Positions 15,928 to 26,324 are shown, counted from the first letter of the stretch. The stretch: DNA of 64,000 bases from Flexilinea sp. (GCA_017432685.1 JAFRIR010000136.1:1-64000), one strand, 5' to 3'. Made by a program: numbers and translations. Notes: generated from the letters alone by a model not told the origin.

Positions 15928-18900
15928 ATGATGTTTGAACAGATCGGCAGCCTGCCGGAATTTCAGGCGATATGTGAACGGATAGAAGTCAAAGACCGGG
16001 CGGTTTTTGGCTCGCTTGGTTTGCTTCGTTCTGCCCGTTTTCTCACTGCTGCGGTACTTTACCAACAGCTGAAACGTCCTGTCCTCTATCTTACCGATCA
16101 TCCCGAGCAGGCGCTTGTGGCGCTGGATGAGATCGCTTTCTGGCACCCGAAATCCGACCGTTTTCATTTTTCAGCTCCGGAACCGCATTTTTACGAGAAC
16201 GCTGCGTGGAGTATGTCGGTACGGCATGACCGTATCCAGACGTTGACACAGTTGACCCGCCTGCTGCTTCCCGGTACCGACAAACCGGATGTGCCGCCGC
16301 TGGTGGTGGCGCCGGTCCGTGCCCTGATGCAGCGAACGCTGAGCCGTCAGGAGTTCATCCGGTCGCTCAGACAGCTGCGGGTTGGTCAGGAAATTTCATC
16401 TACCGCGTTGATGCGGGGTTGGAGCAGCTCCGGGTATGAAGCGGATGAGGCTGTTCTGGAACCCGGTCAATATTCACGCCGGGGAGAATTGCTGGACGTC
16501 TGGCCGCATTCAGAGCCATATCCGATCCGGATCGACTTTTTCGGCGATGAGATCGAGTCTATTCATCGTTTTGACCCGGCGACTCAGCGCAACATTGTAC
16601 CGCTGCAGAAAGTCGTGATCCCGCCTGCGGGTGAAGTAATTTTCCCGGAGAAGCATGAATTTGAGATCGAACCGGCATCGCCCCGGGATTTTTTCCTGCC
16701 GCTGATCCATAAAACCCCGGCCTGCCTGCTGGATTACCTGCCCCCGAACACGCTGATCCTCTGCGATGATCTGGAGGCTGCCCGTGAACGGGCAGAGTCT
16801 CTGGAGGAAGAGGCAGAAAAGCTGCGGGAGGAGAGCATCAGTCTCGGAACGCTGGATGAAAACTATCCGGAACCTTACATCAGTTTTTCGGAACTGAATG
16901 ACCGCATGTCTGATTTTGTTATGATCGATCTGGGCCGTTCCGATGTACCTGATAGTTCGGAGTTAGCGGATTCCTTCACCCCTGCTGACCGCTTTGGCGG
17001 GCATTTGGAGACCTTCCTGACTTTCCTGGAAAGCCGCTGCCGGGCAGGTGACCCGGTGAGTGTCATCAGCCGTCAGGCGGAACGTATCGAAAACCTTTGG
17101 AAGAAAGCTGAACAGATTGGGAGAGGAGAAAACAAAAAAGCGCCGGTTTTCTGTGAAGATTCCCTGACGGAAGGCTTTATCCTGACTGATGCGAATGGGG
17201 TGAAGTGCTACGTCATGACTGACAGCGAGATCTTCGGATGGGAACGTCCGGTCCCGCGCAAAGCGCCCCGGAAGACCATAGATGCCCCGGAAAAGTATTT
17301 TGCCGATCTCAAGGAAGGAGATTTTGTCGTCCATGTGGATTACGGCATTGGCATCTATGACGGTCTGGTGAAGCGTACCATTGACGGAGTGACGAAGGAC
17401 TTTCTGCGCATCAATTATGCGGAAGGGGATCAGCTCTTTGTTCCGGTTCATCAGGCGGACAGGCTTTCCAATTATGTGGGACCTAACGGGAAAACACCGG
17501 AGGTCACCCGCCTCGGAACCAAAGACTGGCTCAGCGCCAAAAATTTCGTTCGGGAAAAGGTGCTGGAGATTGCAAACGACCTGCTGGACCTTTACGCCAA
17601 ACGCCAGGTCACGCAGGGCTTTGCTTTTTCCAAAGACAGCATCTGGATGAAGGACCTGGAGGGCGCTTTCCCGTTTGAAGAGACGGAAGACCAGAAAATC
17701 GCCATTCGCAAGGTGAAGGAAGACATGGAAAGTCCTCGGCCTATGGACCGCCTGATCTGCGGGGATGTGGGCTATGGGAAGACAGAGATCGCCCTTCGCG
17801 CTGCGTTTAAAGCTGCCTGTGACAGCAAGCAGGTGGCGATCCTTGTTCCGACGACGGTTCTTGCCCAGCAGCATTACGAGAACTTCAAAAAACGTTTTGC
17901 AGCTTACCCGGTGAATGTGGAAATGCTTTCCCGTTTTCGCAGTCCCAAAGAGCAGAAGCAGATCCTGAAAAAGCTGGAAACCGGAGAGATCGACATCATC
18001 ATCGGCACTCACCGGCTGGTTTCCAAAGATGTTGCTTTCAAAGACCTAGGATTGGTTGTGATCGATGAGGAACAGCGCTTCGGTGTGGCACAGAAGGAAT
18101 ATCTCAAAAAACTGCGCTCCCGGGTGGATGTCCTGACGCTGACCGCCACCCCGATCCCGCGGACGCTTTACATGGCGCTGACCGGGGTACGGGATATTTC
18201 CAACATCAATACGCCGCCCTATGAACGTGTTCCGATCACGACTTATGTGGGACCCTATTCCGAGAAGATCGTCCGGCAGGCTATCACTCGGGAGATGGAA
18301 CGGAACGGTCAGACCTTCTTTGTTCATAACCGTGTTCAGTCGATCTATGCCATGTATGATTACCTGCGCAGGTTGGTCCCGGAAGCTCATATCGGTGTGG
18401 CTCACGGACAAATGGCGGAAAAGCAGCTCTCGGCGGTCATGGACCAATTCTATAAGGGGGAACTGGACGTTTTGCTTTGCACCTCCATTATTGAATCCGG
18501 GCTGGATGTGCCGAATGCCAATACTCTCATCGTCAGCCGGGCGGATATGTTCGGCCTGGCACAGCTATATCAGATTCGGGGCCGCGTTGGCCGCAGTTCT
18601 CAGCGGGCTTATGCTTATTTCTTCCGGCAGAAAGGTCACAAACCGACGGAAGCCGGCTTGGAACGGCTGGAAGTGATCGCGGAAAATACACAGTTCGGTG
18701 CGGGCTATACCATCGCAATGCGGGATCTGGAAATGCGCGGGGCGGGAGAGATCCTCGGAAGCCGTCAGCATGGTGCGATCGCTTCAGTCGGTTTTCATCT
18801 CTATACCCGTATGCTGGCTCAGGCCGTCCGAAATGTTCGTGATGTCCGCGGTGTTGAAGTCTCTGATGAGGACCTTGGTATCACCCGCGAAATGGCGTAT

Positions 18901-19344
18901 CTTTTCAACCCGATCACGGTGGAATTGCCGCTGAACATTGGGATCCCGGAAAGTTATATCGAAGATGACCAGACACGCATCAAGCTTTATCGACGTATGG
19001 CTTCTGCAAATAAGGAAGAGGATCTGGATGCGTTGGATGCGGAGTTCACTGACCGCTTTGGACCGCTGCCGGCGGAGATCCGCAACCTGGTGTTTCAGAT
19101 CCGGGTCAAGATCTATGCAGAACGGATCGGACTGTCCGGAGTAGTGAAGGAAGGCAATGATGTTGTGCTGAAATTCCCGCCGCTGCCTGCAAATGTGGAG
19201 AGCCGCAGTCTTCCGATGGTCAGCAAACGGCTGCGGGTCGGAAAAAATGCCTATCGTATGGCAGGCATTAACTGGAATACAGACGACTGGCAGGATGATC
19301 TTTTGGGTATTCTTTCCATTTTGGCATTAAAACTGCAACATTAA
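15928..19344 (+). CDS. mfd: Transcription-repair coupling factor
   Basis: A 1138-residue ATP-dependent translocase that removes RNA polymerase stalled at DNA lesions and recruits UvrA. An N-terminal UvrB-like module covers about residues 1-340. The RNA-polymerase-interacting CarD-like domain ([18 protein letters not shown]) is near 470. RecG-like motor domains follow with Walker [17 protein letters not shown] (Walker B) and LTATPIPRT, then helicase domain 2 with [15 protein letters not shown]-terminal domain runs from about 1000. Start [13 protein letters not shown] has no strong ribosome-binding site. Confidence 0.96.
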   Translation: MMFEQIGSLPEFQAICERIEVKDRAVFGSLGLLRSARFLTAAVLYQQLKRPVLYLTDHPEQALVALDEIAFWHPKSDRFHFSAPEPHFYENAAWSMSVRHDRIQTLTQLTRLLLPGTDKPDVPPLVVAPVRALMQRTLSRQEFIRSLRQLRVGQEISSTALMRGWSSSGYEADEAVLEPGQYSRRGELLDVWPHSEPYPIRIDFFGDEIESIHRFDPATQRNIVPLQKVVIPPAGEVIFPEKHEFEIEPASPRDFFLPLIHKTPACLLDYLPPNTLILCDDLEAARERAESLEEEAEKLREESISLGTLDENYPEPYISFSELNDRMSDFVMIDLGRSDVPDSSELADSFTPADRFGGHLETFLTFLESRCRAGDPVSVISRQAERIENLWKKAEQIGRGENKKAPVFCEDSLTEGFILTDANGVKCYVMTDSEIFGWERPVPRKAPRKTIDAPEKYFADLKEGDFVVHVDYGIGIYDGLVKRTIDGVTKDFLRINYAEGDQLFVPVHQADRLSNYVGPNGKTPEVTRLGTKDWLSAKNFVREKVLEIANDLLDLYAKRQVTQGFAFSKDSIWMKDLEGAFPFEETEDQKIAIRKVKEDMESPRPMDRLICGDVGYGKTEIALRAAFKAACDSKQVAILVPTTVLAQQHYENFKKRFAAYPVNVEMLSRFRSPKEQKQILKKLETGEIDIIIGTHRLVSKDVAFKDLGLVVIDEEQRFGVAQKEYLKKLRSRVDVLTLTATPIPRTLYMALTGVRDISNINTPPYERVPITTYVGPYSEKIVRQAITREMERNGQTFFVHNRVQSIYAMYDYLRRLVPEAHIGVAHGQMAEKQLSAVMDQFYKGELDVLLCTSIIESGLDVPNANTLIVSRADMFGLAQLYQIRGRVGRSSQRAYAYFFRQKGHKPTEAGLERLEVIAENTQFGAGYTIAMRDLEMRGAGEILGSRQHGAIASVGFHLYTRMLAQAVRNVRDVRGVEVSDEDLGITREMAYLFNPITVELPLNIGIPESYIEDDQTRIKLYRRMASANKEEDLDALDAEFTDRFGPLPAEIRNLVFQIRVKIYAERIGLSGVVKEGNDVVLKFPPLPANVESRSLPMVSKRLRVGKNAYRMAGINWNTDDWQDDLLGILSILALKLQH

Positions 19345-19439
19345 ATAATTGGATGGCTTTATCAGATGGCCAATCTTTGTTTCATGTCAATCGTTCTTCC
19401 TGTGTTGAAGCCGGTTGATTGAGTGATGACGGAGGAAAA

Positions 19440-20735
19440 ATGAAAAAAATCACCCTTGTTGTTTTGCTTATCGCACTTGTTGTCTGTCTGACCGGCTGCA
19501 GTCAAAAGAAGATCGATGAACTGACCGCAACCTTCAACACAGAAAAAGAGGCTCTGCAGGCTCAAATCATTGAGGCTCAGGAAGAGTATGCTACCGCTCA
19601 GGCTGAGGCATTGGAAAAATATGACGCTCTGGTAGCTGAAAAGGATGCTGCACTTGCGGATGCTGAAGTGGCTCTGGAGTCTCTCAAAGAGGAGAAAGAT
19701 GCCTTGATCGAAGAAGCTCAGACACAGATCGAAGCGCTCAATGCCGAAAAAGAATACATCCTGGCACAGGCAGAAGAAAATCTGAAAACTGTAACCGAGG
19801 AAAAGGATGCCCTTATCGCTGCGGGCGAAGAAGCGCTCGAATCTGCCAATGCTGAAAAAGAAGCTTTGCTGACGGAAGCACAGGAAAGCTATGATGCTTT
19901 GAATGCTGAAAAAGAAGCTTTGCTGACGGAAGCAGAAAAGGCTTATGACGCGCTGTTAGCTGAGAAAGATGCTGCTGCCGAGGAAGCTGCCGCTGCTCTG
20001 GAAGCTGCCCAGGCTGAAGCTGACAAAGCTCTGGAAGCAGCTCAAGCTGACGCGGAAGAAACGCTGAATGCTGTCATTGCCGAAAAGGACGCACTGCTGG
20101 CTGAAGCGGAAAAAAGCTATGATGCACTGATGGCTGAGAAGGACGCTGCCGCTGCGGAAGCTGAAAAGGCTTTTGAAGCAGCCCAGACTGCCGCGGAGGA
20201 AACACTGGCTGCGGTCACTGCTGAAAAGGATGCGGAAATCGCCGAACTGTATGAAAAGGTTGACTCCCTTACTGCTGAAAAAGATGCTCTGCTGACCCAG
20301 GCTGAAGGTGACCTGCAGACTGTGATCGCTGAAAAGGATGAACTGCTGGCAGACTTCGAAGGAAAATTGGCTGATGCCGAAGCTGAAATTTCTTCTTTGA
20401 ATGCTGAATTGGATGAGACAAAAGCCGAACTTAAAGAAACTACATCTGAATTGTTCAAGGCAAATTCGAATTATGAAGCGCTGCTTGAGAAGAAGAATGA
20501 GTTCCAGAACGCGCTTGAAAATATGCAGGATGATGTTGCTGTACGTCGTCTCCTGGCCGAGGAAGAGTCCAGAATCAATGCAAATCGACAGCAGCCGACT
20601 TATACGAATCTTGATTTTGCAAATCAACGGCTCCGTGAATATTATGATCAGCTGCAAAAGCTTCAGGACTCCATTCAGACCCTGCAGATCGAAAACACCC
20701 TGCTGCGGGAAAAAATTGAAGAATATACCAAATAA
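19440..20735 (+). CDS. Lipoprotein with a long Ala/Glu-rich coiled coil
   Basis: ATG 19440 is chosen because GGAGGAAAA lies just upstream and the product begins with a lipoprotein signal ending LTGCSQ. The remaining roughly 410 residues are almost entirely coiled coil, built from degenerate units such as AEKDALLAEAEKSYDAL. The C-terminal 100 residues are less repetitive. It probably forms a long rod fixed to the membrane, possibly a spacer or envelope-organising protein; no enzymatic domain is seen. A strong terminator follows, so it appears monocistronic. Confidence 0.8.
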   Translation: MKKITLVVLLIALVVCLTGCSQKKIDELTATFNTEKEALQAQIIEAQEEYATAQAEALEKYDALVAEKDAALADAEVALESLKEEKDALIEEAQTQIEALNAEKEYILAQAEENLKTVTEEKDALIAAGEEALESANAEKEALLTEAQESYDALNAEKEALLTEAEKAYDALLAEKDAAAEEAAAALEAAQAEADKALEAAQADAEETLNAVIAEKDALLAEAEKSYDALMAEKDAAAAEAEKAFEAAQTAAEETLAAVTAEKDAEIAELYEKVDSLTAEKDALLTQAEGDLQTVIAEKDELLADFEGKLADAEAEISSLNAELDETKAELKETTSELFKANSNYEALLEKKNEFQNALENMQDDVAVRRLLAEEESRINANRQQPTYTNLDFANQRLREYYDQLQKLQDSIQTLQIENTLLREKIEEYTK

Positions 20736-20758
20736 TCGATAAGTGATTATGATTTTCG

Positions 20759-20791
20759 GCGGGCTTCGGGTTTTCGAAGCCCGCTTTTTTT
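20759..20791 (+). terminator. Strong intrinsic terminator after the coiled-coil lipoprotein
   Basis: A perfect 10-bp stem GCGGGCTTCG / CGAAGCCCGC has a 6-nt loop and seven Ts immediately after. Confidence 0.92.
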
Positions 20792-20821
20792 GTTGATATT
20801 CTTCTTGAAATAAAAATCCTT

Positions 20822-20851
20822 TTGACAAACTGTGGCTCTACGTATTATAAT
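20822..20851 (+). promoter_or_regulatory. Consensus sigma-70-type promoter giving a likely leaderless rnd mRNA
   Basis: TTGACA (20822-20827), 18-bp spacer, TATAAT (20846-20851). The expected start point, about 7 bp after the -10 box, falls at or one base before the ATG at 20859. No ribosome-binding site fits, so translation would start on a leaderless transcript. Confidence 0.75.
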
Positions 20852-20858
20852 TTGGTGC

Positions 20859-22004
20859 ATGAATGTTGAACTTGACCCGAAAACAGTCCATATTGTCAAC
20901 GATACGGACTCATTGGAAAATTGTATTGAGCAGCTGCGCCGCTCGAAGGAAGTGGCAGTAGACACGGAATCGGACAGCCTGTTTGTTTATTTCGAGAAGG
21001 TCTGCCTGATCCAGATCAGCGCGGACGGGCAGAGCTACGTGATCGATCCCCTGGAAACCGGGGATCTGTCGGAATTGAATGATATTTTTTCATCCCCGGA
21101 CATCCTGAAAATATTTCACGCGGCGGAGTATGACCTGATGTGCCTGAAACGGGATTTCGGGTTTGAGTTTGCGAACCTTTTTGATACCATGATCGCTGCC
21201 CGTATGTTAGGAAAAAAAGAGATCGGGCTTGGTCCGCTGCTGGAAAATGAATTTGGCATTCACCTGGATAAACGCTATCAGAAAGCTAACTGGGGCGTGC
21301 GTCCGCTGAGTCAGGAGATGCTTCAATATGCTGTTTCGGATACACGCTTTTTAAGCCTGCTGAAGGATAAGCTCGCAGCAGAACTGAAAGAGCGGGACAT
21401 GGAGGACATGGCGCAGGAAGATTTTCAGCGTTTGTGCCACATCCATCCGGCGCCCTCCGAACCGCATGACTGTTATTGGTGGAAAGTGAACGGCGGTGTG
21501 GAGCTCACACCTGCCGAACAGGGAGCGCTGCAGGGGCTTTGTGAATTTCGCGAAAGTGAGGCCAGAGTTCGGGATCTTCCGCCTTTCAAGATTCTTTCAA
21601 ACAATGCGATGGTGAACATTGTGCTTGAAAATCCGTCTAATGAGGGAACGCTGCGCAGGCTGAAGGGGGTCGGCGGTGCCGTTGCCCGGCGTTACGGACG
21701 GACGATTTTGGATATCAATAAAAGCTGGCGCCGAAAAAAACGGATCCCGCAGCCGGTTTTGCAATCCAGGCCTGCCAATGGGATCCTGAGCCGCCGGGAA
21801 CGTCTGAAAACCTGGCGGAAAAACACAGGGCTGGAAATGGATGTCCCTTCCGATGTGATCCTTCCTCGCGATGTTTTGGAAACGATCTCAGAGGTAGGTC
21901 CGCGAAGTGATGCCGAGTTGGAGAATCTGATGAAGGACCTGCCGGCACGTTATCAGCGTTTCGGAAAAAAGATTTTGGAAATTTCTCTGAATGAGAGCGA
22001 TTGA
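20859..22004 (+). CDS. rnd: Ribonuclease D (3'-5' exoribonuclease)
   Basis: A 381-residue DEDD exonuclease trimming 3' ends of tRNA precursors and other stable RNAs. Motif I is VDTESDSL (D and E), motif II FHAAEYDLMCLKR (D), and motif III YAVSDTRFLSLL (Y and D). An HRDC helix bundle follows (LCEFRESEARVRDLPPFKIL), with a second, degenerate helical part near 320-375. ATG 20859 is preferred over an in-frame GTG at 20832 because the latter lies inside the promoter spacer. Confidence 0.9.
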   Translation: MNVELDPKTVHIVNDTDSLENCIEQLRRSKEVAVDTESDSLFVYFEKVCLIQISADGQSYVIDPLETGDLSELNDIFSSPDILKIFHAAEYDLMCLKRDFGFEFANLFDTMIAARMLGKKEIGLGPLLENEFGIHLDKRYQKANWGVRPLSQEMLQYAVSDTRFLSLLKDKLAAELKERDMEDMAQEDFQRLCHIHPAPSEPHDCYWWKVNGGVELTPAEQGALQGLCEFRESEARVRDLPPFKILSNNAMVNIVLENPSNEGTLRRLKGVGGAVARRYGRTILDINKSWRRKKRIPQPVLQSRPANGILSRRERLKTWRKNTGLEMDVPSDVILPRDVLETISEVGPRSDAELENLMKDLPARYQRFGKKILEISLNESD

Positions 22005-22058
22005 CACTGAAAGATGAACAAGTGTCTGCGGAGCGGCAGATAGAGAGAAAGGAAACAG

Positions 22059-23582
22059 ATGCTTGCACGTGTTTATTCCTGTGCATTGACCGGTTTGTCC
22101 GGGACGATCATCGAAGTTGAAGTTGACTGTTCATCGATGGGTGAGCCGAGAACCATTGTGGTCGGTTTGCCGGATACCGCTGTGCAGGAGAGCAAGGAGC
22201 GGGTTCGCGGCGCGATCAGAAATTCCGGTCTGAAAAATCTGCGCCATCGGGTTACAGTCAATTTGGCTCCGGCTGATATCCGCAAGGAGGGCCCCTGTTT
22301 CGATCTGCCGATCGCCATCGGCGAGCTTGCCTGCAGGGATGAAACCTGGATCCCGGAATTGAAGGATTCACTGATCATTGGTGAATTGTCACTGGATGGG
22401 TCTGTTCGTCACGTACGCGGCGTATTGCTGATTGCAGCCAAGGCGAAAGAGATGGGATTCAAACAAATTTGTGTTCCTGCCTGTGATGCTCAGGAAGCGG
22501 CTTTGATCCCGGGCATCGATGTCCTGCCGGTGCACACGCTGCTTGAGCTTTATAACCATTTTACCGGAGATGTGCTGATCGAACCGCAGCAGCCCTGTGA
22601 ATTGTCTGAGACGGCGGTTACCGTCCGTACGGATTTCAGTGAGATCAAAGGCCAGGAACATGTGAAACGGGCGTTGGAAATTTCCGCAGCCGGGTCTCAT
22701 AATGTGCTGATGAGCGGGTCGCCGGGCACCGGGAAAACACTGCTGGCCCGTGCTCTGCCGTCCATTCTTCCCCGTATGACACTTGAGGAAAGCCTGGACG
22801 TGACAAGGATCTATTCCATTGAAGATATGCTGCCGCCCGATACACCGCTGATCCAGACACGCCCTTTTCGGGCGCCGCATCATACCATCAGTTACGCGGG
22901 ATTGGTCGGAGGTGGCAACATTCCCCGGCCGGGAGAGATCTCGCTCGCACACCGGGGAGTCCTGTTCCTGGATGAGTTCCCGGAATTCGATCCGCGGGTG
23001 CTGGAGGTGCTGCGGCAGCCGCTGGAAGATAAGGTCGTCACCATTTCCCGTGCTACCGGCGCCTACAGCTTCCCGGCAGCGTTTGTCCTTGTTGCGGCCA
23101 TGAACCCATGTCCCTGTGGATATTACGGTGACCCGACCCATCATTGCACCTGCTCAGAATTTGCCATTCAGCGCTACCAGAAACGAATCTCCGGACCGCT
23201 CCTGGACCGCATCGATATCCAGATCAACGTCCCCCGTGTAGAATATGAAAAGCTCAGCAGTGACACCGTCGGCGAAAGCTCAGCCGCAGTGCGTGAGCGG
23301 GTGGAAGCAGCCCGGGAGCGGCAGCGGATCCGCTTCAAGGATAATCCCAATGTAACCTGTAATTCCGATATGGCGCCGGCTGAGATCCGTCAATACTGCC
23401 GACTGGGCGCTGACGGTGAAAAACTGGTCAAGAGCCTGATGACACATTATCAGATTTCTGCCCGGGCTTATCATCGCCTGCTGAAGCTCGCACGGACGAT
23501 CGCGGATCTTGATTGTTCACCGGACATCCGTACACAGCACATTGCGGAAGCGATTCAATACCGCCCGCGCTCCAACGGATGA
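22059..23582 (+). CDS. comM: YifB/ComM-family Mg-chelatase-like AAA+ ATPase
   Basis: A 507-residue protein of the YifB/ComM family; ComM is a hexameric helicase aiding branch migration during natural transformation. It has an N-terminal Lon-protease-like/S5 fold domain (VEVDCSSMGEPRTIVVGLPD), Walker A GSPGTGKTLLARAL near 225, Mg-chelatase PFRAPHHTIS, Walker B LFLDEFPEFD, and a CPCGYYGDP..CTC cysteine cluster. A C-terminal Mg_chelatase_C domain follows. GAAAGGAAACAG precedes the ATG. It lies 54 bp after rnd and is likely co-transcribed. Confidence 0.9.
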   Translation: MLARVYSCALTGLSGTIIEVEVDCSSMGEPRTIVVGLPDTAVQESKERVRGAIRNSGLKNLRHRVTVNLAPADIRKEGPCFDLPIAIGELACRDETWIPELKDSLIIGELSLDGSVRHVRGVLLIAAKAKEMGFKQICVPACDAQEAALIPGIDVLPVHTLLELYNHFTGDVLIEPQQPCELSETAVTVRTDFSEIKGQEHVKRALEISAAGSHNVLMSGSPGTGKTLLARALPSILPRMTLEESLDVTRIYSIEDMLPPDTPLIQTRPFRAPHHTISYAGLVGGGNIPRPGEISLAHRGVLFLDEFPEFDPRVLEVLRQPLEDKVVTISRATGAYSFPAAFVLVAAMNPCPCGYYGDPTHHCTCSEFAIQRYQKRISGPLLDRIDIQINVPRVEYEKLSSDTVGESSAAVRERVEAARERQRIRFKDNPNVTCNSDMAPAEIRQYCRLGADGEKLVKSLMTHYQISARAYHRLLKLARTIADLDCSPDIRTQHIAEAIQYRPRSNG

Positions 23583-23656
23583 TGCAGAGCCAGATTCAGA
23601 GTATAATAAACAGATGAATATCGCTAATGCGTGTAAGTTCAATATGTGCCGTAATG

Positions 23657-23741
23657 CAAGCGGGGTGTGGGGCTGCAAGCCCCACAATATCCGGCGCGGG
23701 AAGGATACCGGAATGGCAAGGAATCTTTACTCCCGCGCCTT
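23657..23741 (+). repeat. Double-hairpin intergenic element resembling the MITE interior
   Basis: The gap between comM and the CBS gene holds two strong stems: TGTGGGGCT/AGCCCCACA (23666-23674, 23678-23686; 3-nt loop) and GGCGCGGGA/TCCCGCGCC (23693-23701, 23731-23739). Order and sequence resemble the GGGGGCTGCATAGCCCCC and GGCGCGGG..CCCGCGCC stems of the MITE copy at 37040. The CCTCTAAAAA terminal repeats are not present here, so it may be a diverged relative or a decayed copy. Confidence 0.5.
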
Positions 23742-23846
23742 GCGAAGCACTCTAATCTAATTGCAAAGCATATAATTAATGTAAGCTCATATAGTAGAAA
23801 AACAACAGAACTGCAGAAACATAAGTGCACCTCAGAAAGATTCTTT

Positions 23847-25175
23847 ATGGAACCCGGAAGCAATCTTCCGTCCCTTGCGGACAACACTCTTCTCTTGATC
23901 CTCATATTATTCGCGGCAGCAGATATGCTTGCTGCGGTGATTTTTCATGTTTATCGTATTCTCCTCGATGAAGACATCGTCATCCCGGGCGGGGATGATA
24001 AAGGCAAAGACAGATCTGTCAGCGAAAGACTGCTGGATGATGATGCACTGGTAGACAAACTGCGCATCGCAGCACGCTTTCTTTCCGGTATAACCGGCGC
24101 CCTGCTTGTCGTTTATATCATCCGCATCCTGCCGTATGAACTGACTGTGCCTGTCCTTTGTATGTATGTTCTTTGTACAGTGGTGGCGCTCATTTTACTT
24201 GAGACAGCAGTGATTGCAATGACGGCAAAGAATCCGAAAAAGACTGCGGACCGGCTTGCCGGCTTGTGTACTTTTCTGAGTAAGCTTTTTACGCCGCTCT
24301 ATAAAATCACCGAATGGATCATTCCTGACCCGGTTGTGACAGCTCCTCCGACCATTCAAGCCGAAGAGAGCCATTTGCGGGACTGGGTGGAAAGCATCCC
24401 GGAAAATACGATTCTGGAGCAGGATGAACGGAAAATGATCCGTTCTATCGTCCATTTTTCCAACACCATGATCCGTGAGATTATGATCCCCCGTGTAGAG
24501 ATCGATGCACTGGATATTGAAACACCGCTGGATGAGGCTGCCCGTCTGATCCGGGAGTCAGGGCATTCCCGACTCCCGATCTATGATGATGAAATTGACC
24601 GCATCGTCGGAGTGCTTTACGCAAAAGACCTGCTGCAGACCTATGTGGAGCAGCGGAATGTCACTCTCGCAGATCTGATGCGGAAGCCTTTGTTTGTACC
24701 GGAATCCAAAATGGCAGGAGACCTGCTCAACGAGATGAAGTCGACCGGGGTCCATATGGCTGTTGTCGTGGATGAATATGGGGGTACCTCGGGCATCGTT
24801 TCCATGGAGGACATCGTTGAGGAAATCGTTGGTGAGATTCGCGATGAATATGATGACCGGGAGGAAGAGCTGGTGCAGGAAATCGGCCCGGACGAATATT
24901 CTTTCCTTGGACGGATCGATCTGGAAGATGTCAATGAGTATCTGGGAACGCATCTGACACGGGACTCTGCCGATACGCTTGCCGGTTTTCTTTACTCTCA
25001 AATCGGGAAGATCCCTGTGGTCAATGAAAAGGTGGAAACGGAAGGCTGGGTCTTTGAGATCGAGGAACTTTCCGGAAGAAGGATCCAACGAGTACGGGTC
25101 TATCGTGTGCCGGAGGAGCAACCGGAAATTACGGAAGAAGTTGTGCAGGAAGAGGTGCAGAATGATAAACAGTGA
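23847..25175 (+). CDS. CNNM/HlyC-type membrane protein with CBS pair and CorC domain
   Basis: The start at 23847 (MEPGSNLPSLADNTLLLILI) gives 442 residues; an upstream in-frame start would run through the double-hairpin repeat. Three or four hydrophobic helices occupy residues 10-160. A CBS pair follows (MIREIMIPRVEIDALDI, HSRLPIYDDEIDRIVGVLYA and AVVVDEYGGTSGIVSMEDIV), then a C-terminal CorC/HlyC domain (DEYSFLGRIDLEDVNEYLG). The family is linked to magnesium or cobalt efflux and regulation. It overlaps cdd by 14 bp. Confidence 0.85.
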   Translation: MEPGSNLPSLADNTLLLILILFAAADMLAAVIFHVYRILLDEDIVIPGGDDKGKDRSVSERLLDDDALVDKLRIAARFLSGITGALLVVYIIRILPYELTVPVLCMYVLCTVVALILLETAVIAMTAKNPKKTADRLAGLCTFLSKLFTPLYKITEWIIPDPVVTAPPTIQAEESHLRDWVESIPENTILEQDERKMIRSIVHFSNTMIREIMIPRVEIDALDIETPLDEAARLIRESGHSRLPIYDDEIDRIVGVLYAKDLLQTYVEQRNVTLADLMRKPLFVPESKMAGDLLNEMKSTGVHMAVVVDEYGGTSGIVSMEDIVEEIVGEIRDEYDDREEELVQEIGPDEYSFLGRIDLEDVNEYLGTHLTRDSADTLAGFLYSQIGKIPVVNEKVETEGWVFEIEELSGRRIQRVRVYRVPEEQPEITEEVVQEEVQNDKQ

Positions 25176-25566
25176 ACAGAAACAAAACCTGGGAAAGCTG
25201 GCGGCGGAGATGCGTTCCCGCAGTTACATCCCCTATTCCCACTATGCCGTCGGAGCGGCACTGCTGACAAAGAGCGGAAAAATTTTTACCGGCTGCAATA
25301 TTGAAAACGCTGCTTACCCGGTGACCATTTGTGCGGAACGTACAGCGATCTTCAAAGCTGTTTCTGAAGGGGAACGAGACTTTGAGGCAATCGCTATCGC
25401 GACCGAAGACGGACAGGGTTACCCTTGCGGGTCCTGCCGTCAGGTGATGGTGGAGTTTTCACAGGATATGGAAGTGATGCTGGCTGATGCCGATGGGAAC
25501 ATCACCGTCGAGACTTCGATTCGTGATTTGCTGCCCGGTGCATTCACACCGGAAAATCTCCTTTGA
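25162..25566 (+). CDS. cdd: Cytidine deaminase
   Basis: A 134-residue homotetrameric-type cytidine/deoxycytidine deaminase of pyrimidine salvage. Zn-binding and catalytic residues are in CAERTAIFKA (Cys and Glu) and PCGSCRQVM (two Cys). FTGCNIENAAYP is the substrate-binding loop, and SYIPYSHYAVGAAL is the usual N-terminal motif. The start at 25162 overlaps the CBS gene by 14 bp and its stop overlaps recO (TTGA), so translation of all three is coupled. Confidence 0.95.
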   Translation: MINSEQKQNLGKLAAEMRSRSYIPYSHYAVGAALLTKSGKIFTGCNIENAAYPVTICAERTAIFKAVSEGERDFEAIAIATEDGQGYPCGSCRQVMVEFSQDMEVMLADADGNITVETSIRDLLPGAFTPENLL

Positions 25567-26324
25567 CAATTGATTTCGTGGAACGTTCAGTACATTTTCG
25601 GGCGATCGTTGTCCGGCATACGAACTATGATGAGGCGGATCGATTCGTTACCTTTCTGACGCCTTTTCAGGGGCGGGTCTCTGCTCTTGCCAAAGGCGTG
25701 CGGAAGATGACATCCCGGAAGGCGGGACATTTGCAGCCCTTCACCTATGTGGACGTTCAGCTTTCCAAAGGAAAAGGCGCTTCCTGGCTGGTCACGCAGG
25801 TCTCGACCATCGAGGCATATCCCGAAATTCTCGCCTCGCTGGATAAAACAGTTCGTACTTCCTGTGTGCTGGAGCTGGCGGATCGGTTTTCCCTGGAGAA
25901 CGTTGAAAATGTGCAGTTGTTCCAGCTGACGCTGGACACCTTGCGGCGAATCGCAGTGCTGGAGGATGTTTTTCCGGTGCAGCGCTATTTTGACCTGCAG
26001 CTGCTTTCGGTGACGGGATACCGTCCGCAGCTTTTTGAATGTGTCCGCTGCCATAAAAAGATACAGGCAGAAGATCAGTATATTCATTATGGCATGGGCG
26101 GTGTGCTCTGCCCGGATTGTGGTTCGATAACACAGGGTGTCCGGCACATCAGCATGAAGACGCTGAAATATTTCCGTTATTATCAGACGCATCCCTTTGA
26201 ACAGGCTGCCGCTGCCGGCTGGCCCGCGGACATCCGCATGGAGTCGGAAAACCTCCTCACCGGCTACCAGAGCTACCTGCTGGAACGCAAAACCAACAGC
26301 CAGCAATTTCTGGAGAATTTGTAG
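25563..26324 (+). CDS. recO: DNA repair protein RecO
   Basis: A 253-residue RecFOR-pathway protein that loads RecA on SSB-coated DNA. It has an N-terminal OB fold (FRAIVVRHTNYDEADRFVTF, LAKGVRKMTSRKAGHLQPF), a helical middle, and a four-cysteine zinc module (CVRCHKK and LCPDCGS). It starts on TTG at 25563, overlapping the cdd stop by 4 bp. It ends at YLLERKTNSQQFLENL. Confidence 0.92.
   Translation: MTIDFVERSVHFRAIVVRHTNYDEADRFVTFLTPFQGRVSALAKGVRKMTSRKAGHLQPFTYVDVQLSKGKGASWLVTQVSTIEAYPEILASLDKTVRTSCVLELADRFSLENVENVQLFQLTLDTLRRIAVLEDVFPVQRYFDLQLLSVTGYRPQLFECVRCHKKIQAEDQYIHYGMGGVLCPDCGSITQGVRHISMKTLKYFRYYQTHPFEQAAAAGWPADIRMESENLLTGYQSYLLERKTNSQQFLENL

Noticed and set aside
16963..18012. 349-codon leftward frame inside mfd
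   Set aside because: Shadow of mfd codons; low-complexity His/Arg-rich translation with no motif, while mfd is intact on the plus strand.
19956..20828. Long leftward reading frame opposite the coiled-coil lipoprotein
   Set aside because: It is an antisense by-product of the Ala/Glu codon repeats; it has a Phe/Ser-rich composition, no ribosome-binding site and crosses the strong terminator.
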